A stretch of DNA of 64,000 bases from the NCBI GenBank assembly GCA_963840975.1, contig CAWJBC010000002.1:124001-188000 (forward strand). Reading direction: 5' to 3'. Below the pieces are notes generated by a model, which worked only from the letters and a program-made list of their open reading frames with translations, searched no databases and was not told the origin of the DNA. Numbering within the stretch: the first letter of the stretch is position 1; each line of letters begins with the position of its first letter. Made by a program: the position numbers and the translations under genes. Source of the stretch: JAADJA01 sp963840975 (GTDB lineage: Bacteria; Bacteroidota; Bacteroidia; Bacteroidales; JAADJA01). Shown here one piece after another: positions 35,811 to 44,917 of this stretch.

Positions 35811-36368
35811 ATGGTTGTTATCGGAATCACCGGAACGTTAGGCGCAGGGAAAGGGACTGTAGTGGATTATCTCCTTAAGGAGAAGGGATTTAACCATTTT
35901 TCGGTACGCCAATTTTTATTGGAAGAAATTCGAAGTCGCCATCTGCCCGAAAACCGCGATAGCATGGTAGTTGTTGCCAACGAACTACGGAGGATGAACT
36001 CACCCTCATATATAACCGATCAACTCCATCTCCAGGCAATGCAGTCGGGTAAAAATGCTGTAATCGAAAGTATTCGTACACCCGGAGAAATTGATTCGCT
36101 CAGAGCAAAAGGGAATTTCTATCTTTTTGCAATAGATGCTGAACCTTCGATAAGATTTGAAAGAATAAGAAAAAGAAATTCAGAAACAGATCAGATAGAT
36201 TTCAGCACCTTTATTCAGAATGAACAGAGAGAAATGAACTCTGCCGATCCTAATAGCCAGAATCTTCAGAAATGCAGGGAAATGGCGGATAATGTTTTCC
36301 TGAATAACGGAACCATCAGTGAACTTTATGAGAAGGTGAAGGAAGTTTTAAGGGAAATAGGGATATGA
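35811..36368 (+). CDS. P-loop nucleoside monophosphate/dephospho-CoA kinase-like protein
   Basis: This 185-residue P-loop NTPase has a Walker A motif, GTLGAGKGTV (residues 8-17). The short length, the LID-like RIRKRNSETD region (about 120-129) and the overall pattern resemble dephospho-CoA kinase and (d)NMP kinases. It is not a convincing match to CoaE itself. It is encoded between a LOG-family nucleotide hydrolase (3 bp upstream) and dCMP deaminase (75 bp downstream), so a role as a nucleotide kinase in deoxynucleotide or salvage metabolism is the simplest inference. The substrate is unknown. Confidence 0.7.
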   Translation: MVVIGITGTLGAGKGTVVDYLLKEKGFNHFSVRQFLLEEIRSRHLPENRDSMVVVANELRRMNSPSYITDQLHLQAMQSGKNAVIESIRTPGEIDSLRAKGNFYLFAIDAEPSIRFERIRKRNSETDQIDFSTFIQNEQREMNSADPNSQNLQKCREMADNVFLNNGTISELYEKVKEVLREIGI

Positions 36369-36443
36369 GGGAAATTGATTGAAATTGGGAAATAAGTTTC
36401 GCAAGAGACGAACCCTGAACGCAAAACTGCAAAAGATAAAAAC

Positions 36444-36944
36444 ATGGATACAATTAGCGAACCAAACCACATCAGACCAAGCTGGGACCAGTATTTCATT
36501 GATCTAGCGCACTCCGTTTCGAAGCGGGCTACCTGCGACCGGGGAAGAGCCGGATGCGTGATTGTGAAAGACAAACAAATCCTGGTGACAGGATATGTGG
36601 GATCGCCACGCGGTTTAAAACATTGCGACGAAGTGGGTCACCTGATGAAAAAAGTAGTTCACGAAGACGGCTCTGTAAGCCAGCATTGTGTACGAACGGT
36701 TCACGCCGAGCAAAATGCCATCACCCAGGCAGCCCGTAGGGGCATAGCGCTGGAAGGCGCAACCTTATATGTTCGCATGACACCCTGCCGCACCTGTGCT
36801 ATGCTCATCATCAATTGCGGAATTGAACGTGTGGTTTGTGAAAAGAAATACCATGCCGGTAAAGAGTCGGAAGAAATGCTGAAAGAAGCTAGGGTTTCAC
36901 TCGAATACTTTTCAGAAGAATTGCTGGAATATCCGGGGCAATAA
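36444..36944 (+). CDS. Deoxycytidylate (dCMP) deaminase
   Basis: This zinc-dependent deaminase of the cytidine/deoxycytidylate family converts dCMP to dUMP, the precursor for thymidylate synthesis. The catalytic HAEQNAI motif (His ligand and Glu proton shuttle) and PCRTCAM (two Cys zinc ligands) are intact. The N-terminal SWDQYFIDLAHSVSKRATCD and RAGCVIVKDKQILVTGYVGS are typical of ComEB-type dCMP deaminases. The length of 166 fits. It follows the P-loop kinase-like gene, which fits a small nucleotide-metabolism operon. Confidence 0.92.
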   Translation: MDTISEPNHIRPSWDQYFIDLAHSVSKRATCDRGRAGCVIVKDKQILVTGYVGSPRGLKHCDEVGHLMKKVVHEDGSVSQHCVRTVHAEQNAITQAARRGIALEGATLYVRMTPCRTCAMLIINCGIERVVCEKKYHAGKESEEMLKEARVSLEYFSEELLEYPGQ

Positions 36945-37038
36945 AATTGTTCGCAACAGAAAATATCAGGGTCAATTGATTATCCCAAAGGAATTTTGAT
37001 TGCCAATAATCTGTGGAATCAGTGGCAATTGATTTTCC

Positions 37039-38364
37039 CTAATTCCTGAACAGTTTGAAGATATCGTTTCCGTTTGCGAAGATTAGCAGTCCAAAAAGGA
37101 TCACCATACCAGCAATTTGAGCATACTCCATAAATTTGTCGCTGGGCTTGCGGCGGGTAATGATCTCGTAAAACAGGAACATCACATGACCACCATCCAA
37201 TGCCGGAATGGGTAATACATTTAAAATAGCGAGCATGATGGAAAGGAAAGCGGTTAACGTCCAGAAACTCTGCCAATGCCATTGGGCTGGGAAAATGCTA
37301 CCGATAGTAATAAAACCACCAACCGATTCATAAGCTTTAACTTCAGGATTGAATAATAACTTTAATTGTTTGAGATAATTTCCGACACCTTTGTAAGCCT
37401 TCACAACACCGGCAGGAACAGCCTCAAAAACGTTATAGTCTTCTTTGCTCAGGGTAAAATAGTTTTCGATGGGTTTATTGAAGATGCCCAATTTACCTTC
37501 TTCCGGCACAACAACACTAATTGGAATTGTATCCAAATTTCTGACTACTGTAACCGTAACGCTTTCGTTTTTATGCTTTTGGATTTCGGTAAAGAAATCT
37601 CCAAAATATTCTGCAGGCTTATCATTCAAGGCAATGATCCGGTCGTCAATTTGCATTCCGGCATCTTTTCCGGCTGAATTTTTTGTAAAATCACCCACAT
37701 TGAATGGAATTCTGAAACTGATAAAGTCGGGAGATTTATGCTTGATCAGCTTGCCAAGGAATCCTTCAGGTATTTCGAGATTAACTTTTTCGCCATTGCG
37801 CTCAACCTGAATGGTTTTGGCATCATCAAGTATTATTTTTTCAGGTATCTTATTGAAATTTTCAATGTATTCATTGTCAATTGTAAGAATTTTGTCCCCA
37901 TTCCTTAGCCCGGCAACCATTCCCATCGAGTCAACAGCAATACCATATTTTACTTCTGAAGTCGGAAGGTATTCCTCGCCCCATGTAACCAGCATGACAA
38001 TATAAATCAGTATGGCAAGCAAAATATTCATTGTAACCCCGCCAAGCATAATGATCAATCTTTGCCAGGTAGGTTTGCTCCTGAATTCGTAAGGCTCAGG
38101 CGGTTTGCTAAGTTGTTCTTTGTCCATTGATTCATCTATCATTCCTGAAATCTTAACATACCCTCCCAAAGGCAGCCAGCCGATACCATATTCCGTTTCG
38201 CCGTATTTGAATTTAAAGAGTGAAAACCAGGGATTAAAAAAAAGATAAAACTTTTCGACCCGTGTCTTAAATGCTTTGGCAGCCAAAAAATGCCCCAATT
38301 CATGTATGATTACAAGTATTGATAAGCTTAATAATAACTGAAGTATCTTAATAAAAACTTCCAT
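37039..38364 (-). CDS. rseP: Site-2 zinc metalloprotease RseP
   Basis: This is an intramembrane M50 protease that cleaves membrane-anchored anti-sigma factors and signal peptide remnants. The 441-residue protein has the zinc motif HELGH (residues 21-25) in the first transmembrane helix. A PDZ tandem (about 125-310) follows. The second catalytic motif, IPALDGGHVMFLFYE (LDG), lies near the C-terminus, along with four predicted membrane segments. The gene lies 58 bp downstream of dxr on the same strand, the arrangement commonly seen in Bacteroidota. The motif block HELGHFLAAKAF is useful for comparison with the degenerate paralogue at 51.1-52.0 kb. Confidence 0.95.
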   Translation of the reverse strand: MEVFIKILQLLLSLSILVIIHELGHFLAAKAFKTRVEKFYLFFNPWFSLFKFKYGETEYGIGWLPLGGYVKISGMIDESMDKEQLSKPPEPYEFRSKPTWQRLIIMLGGVTMNILLAILIYIVMLVTWGEEYLPTSEVKYGIAVDSMGMVAGLRNGDKILTIDNEYIENFNKIPEKIILDDAKTIQVERNGEKVNLEIPEGFLGKLIKHKSPDFISFRIPFNVGDFTKNSAGKDAGMQIDDRIIALNDKPAEYFGDFFTEIQKHKNESVTVTVVRNLDTIPISVVVPEEGKLGIFNKPIENYFTLSKEDYNVFEAVPAGVVKAYKGVGNYLKQLKLLFNPEVKAYESVGGFITIGSIFPAQWHWQSFWTLTAFLSIMLAILNVLPIPALDGGHVMFLFYEIITRRKPSDKFMEYAQIAGMVILFGLLIFANGNDIFKLFRN

Positions 38365-38422
38365 CTATGCTGAAATTAATAAAATTTAATCAACGAAACA
38401 TAGTAAGAACTGTTCTTCTTAC

Positions 38423-39583
38423 TCAACAATAATCTAAAATCAACTTTTCCGCAATAATTCTTGTTTCCCGATCTGTGTCAAGGTAATCATTCACCGAAGG
38501 ATGAGCAATGAATGCAACAGTATTCATACACTTTTCAATAATATCAGGCATTTTCAGGAAACTGATTTTGTTCTTCAAAAATGCGCCGACAACCACTTCG
38601 TTGGCAGCATTTAAAATGCAGGGCATATTTCCCCCTTGATCCAATGCGAAAAATGCGAGCGCAAGATTACGAAATTTTTTTATATCAGGCGGTTGAAATG
38701 TGAGCTTACCAAAATCCTTAAAATCAAAACGCGGAAAATCATTTTCGAACCGCGCTGGATAGCTGAGAGCGTATTGAATAGGCAACCGCATATCGGGCAG
38801 GCTCATCTGAGCTTTCATCGAACCATCCCTGAACTGAACCAAAGAATGAATAATGGATTGTGGATGAATAACAATATCAATTTGTTCTCTTTTTAAACCA
38901 AATAGCCACTTTGCCTCAATCACTTCCAGCCCTTTATTGATGAGAGAAGCCGAATCAATGGTTATTTTATCTCCCATAGTCCAGTTCGGATGGTTCAGGG
39001 CATCTTTAGGCGTAACTTTTTGGAGTTGTTCAAAAGTGAAATTTCTGAACGGACCGCCCGAAGCTGTAAGGTAAATTTTTTCAATATCATCGGGATTTTC
39101 ACCGGAAAGACATTGAAAAATGGCAGAATGTTCCGAATCAACAGGAATGAGAAGAACCTGATTTTCTTTAACAAGCCTTGTTACAATTTCACCGGCTACA
39201 ACAAGTGATTCCTTATTTGCCAGGGCAATTTGCTTTTTCGCTTTTATGGCGTTGATGGTGGGTAATAAGCCAGCAAAGCCGACAAGTGCGATAAGAACGA
39301 TGTCAATGGATTCCATTTCCACTATCTGTGCAATGGATTCTTCGCCGGCAAAAACCTTTATGTTGTGCGGCTGTAACGCTTCAGCAACCTGAGAATAAAG
39401 ATCTTTCCTTCCGATAACCACCGTATTGGGTTTGTACTTTAACGCCTGGCTGATCAGCAACTCGGAATTGTTCAGCGCCGAAAGTACTTCCAGTTCAAAC
39501 TTATCGGGGTGCATATCAATGACTTCGAGCGCCTGCCTTCCAATTGAACCTGTTGAACCTAATAAGGCAATCTTTTTCTTCAA
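38423..39583 (-). CDS. dxr: 1-Deoxy-D-xylulose 5-phosphate reductoisomerase
   Basis: Dxr catalyses the NADPH-dependent conversion of DXP to 2-C-methylerythritol 4-phosphate in the non-mevalonate isoprenoid pathway. The NADPH-binding GSTGSIGRQALEVI is at the N-terminus. The metal and substrate site is seen in VDSEHSAIFQCL and YLTASGGPF, and the flexible loop and substrate region in HPNWTMGDKITIDSASL and HPQSIIHSLVQF. The 386-residue length is standard. It is followed by rseP and preceded, 15 bp away, by an M23 peptidase gene. Confidence 0.97.
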   Translation of the reverse strand: MKKKIALLGSTGSIGRQALEVIDMHPDKFELEVLSALNNSELLISQALKYKPNTVVIGRKDLYSQVAEALQPHNIKVFAGEESIAQIVEMESIDIVLIALVGFAGLLPTINAIKAKKQIALANKESLVVAGEIVTRLVKENQVLLIPVDSEHSAIFQCLSGENPDDIEKIYLTASGGPFRNFTFEQLQKVTPKDALNHPNWTMGDKITIDSASLINKGLEVIEAKWLFGLKREQIDIVIHPQSIIHSLVQFRDGSMKAQMSLPDMRLPIQYALSYPARFENDFPRFDFKDFGKLTFQPPDIKKFRNLALAFFALDQGGNMPCILNAANEVVVGAFLKNKISFLKMPDIIEKCMNTVAFIAHPSVNDYLDTDRETRIIAEKLILDYC

Positions 39584-39598
39584 CTAAACTATCTTTAT

Positions 39599-40498
39599 TT
39601 AAAATGAAATATAATCCCTCGGGTTAACCGGTGTTCCATTATACCAAAGTTCAAAATGAAGGTGAGGTCCGGTAGATAGCTCACCAGATTCGCCAACGAT
39701 GGCGATAGGTTCGCCGGCTTTGACAACACTGCCCTGCTTTTTCAAAAGGGATGAATTATGTTTATAACTTGAAACAAAAGTCCCCTGGTGCTGAATACTG
39801 ATCACATAACCGGTTTGAACAGTCCATTCCGAAAAGATTACAGTGCCATCAAGGGTTGCTTTAACTACTTCATTTTCCCTGGATACTATATCAATTCCAT
39901 AATGTTGTTTGTTCACATCAAATTCATTCGTAACAAAACCCTTTAAAGGACTCAGGAAAATAAAACTACTTTGTGAAGATTTACCCGCTGATTCAAGGTT
40001 ATCATTATAAAATAAATCATATTTGTTGCTGGTTTCGTACTCCTGCCTTAACAGAGAATCTTCAGCCGACCGGTTATAACTTACATTTGAATAATCTTCC
40101 TGTTTGGCTGATTCTGACAAAAGAACTGTGGTATCTTCCTCTGTTGCAACATACCTGCCTTCAATGACATTTTTTATATTTTGAAGGTATTCGGTTTTTT
40201 GTCTGAGGTCTGTTTCGAGCGAATCGGCAAGCTGCTCAAGCTGTATCACACGTTTACGAAGGGTAACATCTGTGTAACCAGGAATGTATTCCCGTAAAGG
40301 AGTAAAAGCTATCAGAAACGATGTGGCAACAATTAACAGGATGGCGATAGTACCCGACACGACAAAAACATTCAGTTTGGACAACCGGAACGAAAATTTT
40401 TCTTCATAGGTATCTTCATTGCTGATTACCAGCCGGTATTTGTTCCTGAGCCTTCTGATCCAGCGGTTTGTCTTATCTTTACCTAAATTTTCGGGCAT
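39599..40498 (-). CDS. M23-family metallopeptidase (LytM-like), membrane anchored
   Basis: This protein is anchored by one transmembrane helix (about residues 45-68, VFVVSGTIAILLIVATSF) and has a coiled-coil region (about 85-115). The LytM/M23 domain carries the zinc ligands in NKQHYGIDIVS and the catalytic HLHFELW near the C-terminus. M23 enzymes cleave peptidoglycan cross-links or activate other hydrolases. I prefer ATG 40498 (MPENLGKDKTNRW) over the longer frame from 40546, since the longer N-terminus has no matching family pattern. It ends 15 bp before dxr. The divergent gene cluster starting at 41221 includes a bactofilin, and M23 peptidases and bactofilins often work together. Confidence 0.88.
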   Translation of the reverse strand: MPENLGKDKTNRWIRRLRNKYRLVISNEDTYEEKFSFRLSKLNVFVVSGTIAILLIVATSFLIAFTPLREYIPGYTDVTLRKRVIQLEQLADSLETDLRQKTEYLQNIKNVIEGRYVATEEDTTVLLSESAKQEDYSNVSYNRSAEDSLLRQEYETSNKYDLFYNDNLESAGKSSQSSFIFLSPLKGFVTNEFDVNKQHYGIDIVSRENEVVKATLDGTVIFSEWTVQTGYVISIQHQGTFVSSYKHNSSLLKKQGSVVKAGEPIAIVGESGELSTGPHLHFELWYNGTPVNPRDYISF

Positions 40499-40729
40499 GT
40501 CTTTTTTTAAATTACGGACGGCAAAGATACATAGTATTTGCTTCAAAATGTTAGGTTTGGATAGTTAAACATCCTTAAAATATAGGGAGGAAAATCAGAG
40601 TCTGTTTAAAATTCAGTGTAAAATTTAACTTTTACATTTTGCTACGAAGTCACCAGGACATGAAGAGTACACAAAGTGCGGAAAATGAATAATTTCTTAA
40701 TGAAACTCAGTGTTATAACTTTTTATTTC

Positions 40730-40841
40730 ACTGAGAACCACAGAGGGTTTCACTGAGGTTCACAGAGAAAATTTGGTTTATTTTAATTTAAAGTTTTACC
40801 TCCGTGCTGCTCTGTGACTTCTCTGTGCAACTCCGTGTTAC
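40730..40841. repeat. Degenerate inverted repeat in long intergenic region
   Basis: The 40.55-41.22 kb gap has no convincing gene. It contains two blocks in imperfect inverted orientation: ACTGAGAACCACAGAGGG and CTGAGGTTCACAGAGAAA at about 40730-40771, and CCTCCGTGCTGCTCTGTGAC and TTCTCTGTGCAACTCC at about 40799-40841. The blocks resemble the ACCACAGAG-type intergenic repeats scattered in Bacteroidota genomes. They could fold into a large RNA or DNA hairpin, and no function is known. Confidence 0.5.
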
Positions 40842-41015
40842 AAATCAAGAGTTTAGCATTTTTAAACAGTCTCTTATTGTTTCGAGGAAAATAGTGGATA
40901 GCGAAAATTTTCGGTTTTTACTCTTTTAATCCTGTTGACGCGACACCCACTTCTTTCTGACATTTAGAAATAACCATACAAGCCGGAGAAGGAAAAGTCG
41001 TTCAAACCAAAAGGC

Positions 41016-41038
41016 TGCCCGACTTTTTTATTCGGGCA
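41016..41038. other. Orphan terminator-like hairpin
   Basis: TGCCCGA (41016-41022) and TCGGGCA (41032-41038) form a short stem with a T-rich loop. No gene ends near it on either strand, so it is either a remnant of a lost gene or an unrelated hairpin. It is listed because it is the only ordered structure between 40.85 and 41.2 kb. Confidence 0.35.
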
Positions 41039-41220
41039 TAAATCAATCTATGATTTTCATTTATGCCACCATATTATGGGACTAAATTTTTTGCAATTTG
41101 ATTTCTGACGGCATAATCCGCAATTTTCATGACATGTATGGTAAAATAAAATATTTTTGTAAAAAAATAGTTAAGTAATCGTCACTCACAGACTGAGCAA
41201 ATAAATAACTTTACACATTC

Positions 41221-43860
41221 TTGACCTCAAAGAGATCATATCATATTTTATTTTTACTAGCAGTTTTTGCTGTTACTGTAACAACCAATTCCTGTTCGAC
41301 CAAGAAAAACTCCTTTACCCGCAGGGTTTACCATAACCTTACCGGTCATTATAATATGTTCTGGAACGGGAGAGAAAGTTACCGTGACGGTGTGAAGCAA
41401 CTTGAAAAAACAGCCAAAGATAATTACACCGAAATCCTCAGGTTCTATAATTTTGGCACCGAGGCAGAGGCGCAGGCGCTCAATCCGTATATGGATAAAG
41501 CAATTGAGAAGGCTGCCCTCAACATCCAAAACCACTCGATGTTTTTCAACAGGAAAGAATATGTAAGATGGATTGACGACAGCTATTTTCTTATCGGACT
41601 GGGCTATTTTTACAAACAGGATTACAACAAGTCAAAACGAACATTTGAATTTATTACAAACGAATACAAGAAAAATGCGATTCGTTACGACGCTTTGTTG
41701 TGGATGGGAAACAGTTACCTGCAGCAAAAAAAATACAAGCGGGCTGAAACCGTGTTGGATAATCTGAAAAATGAGATCAACAAAAATCCTGATGTTTCAG
41801 AGAGCGTAAAAAAATCATTGCCTCTGGTCAGAGCCGATTTATATATCGTCCAGAAAAAGTACGGTGCAGCAAAGGAACAATTATTAGAAGCGCTTTTTCT
41901 TAACCAGAAAAAGAAATCGGAAGCAAGGGTAAAGTTTATACTGGGTCAGATTTATCAGAGCGAAGGTGAACTTTACAAAGCCTCGGAATACTACAAACAG
42001 GTGGTAAAAATGAATCCGCCGTATGAAATGGCTTTTAATGCAGCCATTAACCTTGCTCAGAGTTATGATACCCGCTATGGAATGGATAGCAAATCCATTA
42101 TCCGTAACCTCGAAAAAATGCTGAAAGAGGATAAAAACAAGGATTATCGCGACCAGATATATTTTGCTTTGGCTGATATCGCTACCAAAGACGGGCAGGA
42201 TACTCTGGCTATCCATTATTTAAAACTTTCGGTTGCAACGTCCAAAATCAACAATTATCAAAAAGCTGCTTCATCCCTCAAATTGGGCGATCTTTATTTT
42301 ATCGTTCCGAACTATAAACTGTCGCAGGCTTATTATGATACAGCCATGCAGGTATTGCCCAAGGATTATCCGAATTATGATAAAATTAAGGATAAAACAA
42401 CCTATCTGACGGAGCTTGTTACCAACCTTATAGTAGTGGAAACTGAAGACAGTTTGCAAAGGCTGGTTGCCATGAACGAAGAAGATCGTAACAGTGTCAT
42501 AGATAAAATTATTGAAGACCTGATTGCGAAGGAGGAACAGGAAAAAGAGTTGGAGGAACTTCAACTGGCTTTGGGTCTGGTCAGTCAGGAAGGCTCTAAC
42601 CAGATAGGCGGACCTTCAAACGGAGGTTGGTACTTCTATAATCCGACTGCAATTACCTTTGGGGCAGCTGAATTTAAGAAAAAATGGGGAAACCGTAAAT
42701 ACGAGGAAAACTGGAGGCTATCCAACAAACAAGCCATATACGAACCTACAGAAATAGAACTTACCGAAGAATCCGATACACTTGGGAAAGACAGCACAAT
42801 CGTGGTTTCCAACGATCCTCATAAACGGGACTATTATCTTCAAAATCTTCCGTTTACCCCGGAGAAGTTAGCGATAAGCGACAGCCTCATCGAAAATGCC
42901 CTGTACAATCTCGGTTTCATCTATAAAGATAAACTGGAGGATGATCCAAAATCCATCGAATCATTCGATACTCTCCTTCAACGTTTTCCAGGATTCAGCA
43001 ACAGACTTGAAGTTTATTACCAGTTGAACCGGCTTTTTACAAAAGCTGAAAATCCTGAAATGGCTGAGTATTATAAAAATCTGATAGTCGAAAACTTCCC
43101 CGAAAGCGATTATGCCAAACTGCTTCTTGATCCGAATTATTTCAAAGAGCTGGAAGCCCAGAAAAACCTCGCTTATAACCTTTATGGCGAAACTTACGAC
43201 CATTATCAGTCGGGGAGATATTTTACAGTTTACAGCAACAGTAACAGGGCATTAAAGGAGTTTGCCGGCCCACCTGATATTTTAGCCAAATTTGAATACC
43301 TCAGGGCTTTGTCGTTAGGGAAAATTGAAGTGGTGGATTCTCTGAAGCTGGCACTCGAAAACCTTGTTGCCAAATATCCCGACAGTGAGGTGATTCCCCT
43401 TGCGCAAAATATTCTCAACTACTTAAAAGATCCGGGCGATACCACCTCCACTAAAAAAGAACCCGAAGAGGTAATTGATGTTTCTATTTATGAATTTAAT
43501 CCCAACAGTAAACAGATATTCGCTTTGGTGATTGACGATGAAAATATCAATATCAATGCTCTGAAGGTTAGAATTTCAGACTTCAACCAGAAGTTTTACA
43601 GCCTGGAGAATTTATCCATCACAAACATCCTGCTCAATTCAAGTACCCATTTTGTGATGGTTGGTAATTTTGCTTCTATCAAAGATGCGATGAACTATTA
43701 CAATGCTATCATGGCAAACGATTACGTATTTGCCAACCTTAACAAGGAGAGTTTCAGCAGCTTTTCGATTGCCCAGGAAAACTATCCGGTTTTTTATAAA
43801 GATAAGGATGTAAAAAAATACCTTGCTTTTTTTAAAAAGAATTATTTTAAGAACCAGTAA
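41221..43860 (+). CDS. PorW/SprE-like T9SS lipoprotein (TPR repeats)
   Basis: This 879-residue protein has a lipoprotein signal with lipobox TNSC (Cys25). The start of the mature chain, including RRVYHNLTGHYNMFWNGRES, matches the SprE/PorW family, a TPR lipoprotein required for type IX secretion and gliding. Several TPR units lie between about residues 120 and 400 (for example DDSYFLIGLGYFYKQDYNKS and ARVKFILGQIYQSEGELYKA). Acidic and coiled-coil segments and further TPR-like repeats follow. The only start after the in-frame stop at 41206 that gives the lipoprotein signal is TTG 41221. It heads a cluster with bactofilin and AtpZ-like genes. The same window holds at least five T9SS substrates. 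Confidence 0.85.
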   Translation: MTSKRSYHILFLLAVFAVTVTTNSCSTKKNSFTRRVYHNLTGHYNMFWNGRESYRDGVKQLEKTAKDNYTEILRFYNFGTEAEAQALNPYMDKAIEKAALNIQNHSMFFNRKEYVRWIDDSYFLIGLGYFYKQDYNKSKRTFEFITNEYKKNAIRYDALLWMGNSYLQQKKYKRAETVLDNLKNEINKNPDVSESVKKSLPLVRADLYIVQKKYGAAKEQLLEALFLNQKKKSEARVKFILGQIYQSEGELYKASEYYKQVVKMNPPYEMAFNAAINLAQSYDTRYGMDSKSIIRNLEKMLKEDKNKDYRDQIYFALADIATKDGQDTLAIHYLKLSVATSKINNYQKAASSLKLGDLYFIVPNYKLSQAYYDTAMQVLPKDYPNYDKIKDKTTYLTELVTNLIVVETEDSLQRLVAMNEEDRNSVIDKIIEDLIAKEEQEKELEELQLALGLVSQEGSNQIGGPSNGGWYFYNPTAITFGAAEFKKKWGNRKYEENWRLSNKQAIYEPTEIELTEESDTLGKDSTIVVSNDPHKRDYYLQNLPFTPEKLAISDSLIENALYNLGFIYKDKLEDDPKSIESFDTLLQRFPGFSNRLEVYYQLNRLFTKAENPEMAEYYKNLIVENFPESDYAKLLLDPNYFKELEAQKNLAYNLYGETYDHYQSGRYFTVYSNSNRALKEFAGPPDILAKFEYLRALSLGKIEVVDSLKLALENLVAKYPDSEVIPLAQNILNYLKDPGDTTSTKKEPEEVIDVSIYEFNPNSKQIFALVIDDENININALKVRISDFNQKFYSLENLSITNILLNSSTHFVMVGNFASIKDAMNYYNAIMANDYVFANLNKESFSSFSIAQENYPVFYKDKDVKKYLAFFKKNYFKNQ

Positions 43861-43873
43861 TTTTTCTACTTTT

Positions 43874-44302
43874 ATGTTCGCAAAAATGAAAAACATGACA
43901 AAAAATAATATCATTGAAACAAAGCCCAACAACATTGTTGCCGGTACGATTATTAAAGGTGAAATTATTGCCGATGGCGACTTCAGAATTGACGGAAGCC
44001 TGGTCGGTTCGATCAATTGCAAAGGAAAAATTGTGATCGGGCAGTCGGGGAGCATCGAAGGTGAAATTATTTGCCAGAATGCGGATATCTCTGGTAAAAT
44101 TAAAGCTCACGTAAAAGTTGAGCAACTCCTGATGATGAAATCAACTGCCGAATTGCATGGAGATGTGATTACAGATAAAATTTCAATAGAACCCGGTGCT
44201 AAATTCTCTGGTTCGTGCGATATGGACGGAGGAAAACAACAAAAGCCCGCGGCTTTGCCACTCAAGGAAAATGAACAACCAAAAGAAAAATTATTTAAAT
44301 AA
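43874..44302 (+). CDS. Bactofilin (polymer-forming cytoskeletal protein)
   Basis: The bactofilin beta-helix is clear: VAGTIIKGEIIADGDFRIDG, then SLVGSINCKGKIVIGQSGSI, then ADISGKIKAHVKVEQLLMM and AELHGDVITDKISIEPGAKF. These proteins form non-polar filaments at the membrane and position cell-wall enzymes. Three ATGs are possible (43874, 43886, 43895). I give the longest, but the shorter MKNMTKNN form is equally plausible. The last 32 bases overlap the start of the AtpZ-like gene. The divergent M23 peptidase gene 3.4 kb upstream may be a functional partner. Confidence 0.9.
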   Translation: MFAKMKNMTKNNIIETKPNNIVAGTIIKGEIIADGDFRIDGSLVGSINCKGKIVIGQSGSIEGEIICQNADISGKIKAHVKVEQLLMMKSTAELHGDVITDKISIEPGAKFSGSCDMDGGKQQKPAALPLKENEQPKEKLFK

Positions 44303-44510
44303 TTACGCCAGGTATTCGAGTATTGCTTTTCAAATGTTAGCCATTATCCTTCTGGGAGTGTTTGGCGGTTACAAACTTGATGATTGGCTCAACATGTCTT
44401 TCCCTGTTTTTACTTTGTCGCTCTCGATTATTTCAGTGGTTTTAGCAATATACACTGTTACAAAAGATCTCCTGAACAATAAATCCAACCCAAAAAAACA
44501 AAACGAATGA
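44271..44510 (+). CDS. AtpZ/AtpI-like membrane protein
   Basis: This 79-residue protein has two transmembrane helices: IAFQMLAIILLGVFGGYKLDD, whose GGYKLDDWL motif marks the AtpI/AtpZ family, and LSLSIISVVLAIYTVTKDLL. These proteins assist F-ATPase rotor assembly or cation supply. The start is ATG 44271, inside the 3' end of the bactofilin gene; a longer frame from 44196 lacks family-like sequence. Its stop overlaps the next gene's start (ATGA at 44507-44510). The F-ATPase genes that normally follow are not found downstream. Confidence 0.85.
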   Translation: MNNQKKNYLNNYARYSSIAFQMLAIILLGVFGGYKLDDWLNMSFPVFTLSLSIISVVLAIYTVTKDLLNNKSNPKKQNE

Positions 44511-44917
44511 AACTTAACTATGTCATCTTTCTCAAAAAACTGCTCATTTTTACCTTGATCCTTGCAACAGCCGTTATTGGTGCGGCATACTTCCTCCCTC
44601 AGTCATTTGTTTCGCCGGCTTTGCCCTACCTGCTATTCTTTTTCTTTTCGGTAACTTTAATCGTTCACCTTATCCTGCTCAAAGTATCAGCAAAAAAAGG
44701 AAGCGGGTTTACCAATTATTTTATGTTGCTCACTTTCGGAAAACTGCTTTTTTTCCTGACGATAATTTTGATTTATGCCCTGCTGAACCGTTCGGATGCG
44801 GTTCAATTCATTGCTTCATTCTTTATTCTGTATGTCTTTTTCACTGTGTTTGAGGTTGTTTTGAGCCTTTCGCATATCAATTCAGCCAAACATGGAGAAA
44901 CCGGTAAATCGGGTTAA
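44507..44917 (+). CDS. Four-helix membrane protein of the ATP-synthase upstream cluster
   Basis: This 136-residue protein is almost entirely membrane: about residues 10-32, 36-58, 70-95 and 98-120 are hydrophobic. It has no catalytic motif. In Bacteroidota an uncharacterised protein of this kind often sits between AtpZ and atpB (F0 subunit a). Translation is coupled to the AtpZ-like gene by the overlapping ATGA. In this window atpB does not follow; the next gene is convergent on the minus strand and its stop meets this one's end (44914-44917 overlap). Confidence 0.75.
   Translation: MKLNYVIFLKKLLIFTLILATAVIGAAYFLPQSFVSPALPYLLFFFFSVTLIVHLILLKVSAKKGSGFTNYFMLLTFGKLLFFLTIILIYALLNRSDAVQFIASFFILYVFFTVFEVVLSLSHINSAKHGETGKSG

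Noticed and set aside
41016..41038. Terminator of an upstream gene
   Set aside because: No gene on either strand ends near it, and the T-rich part is in the loop, not after the stem.
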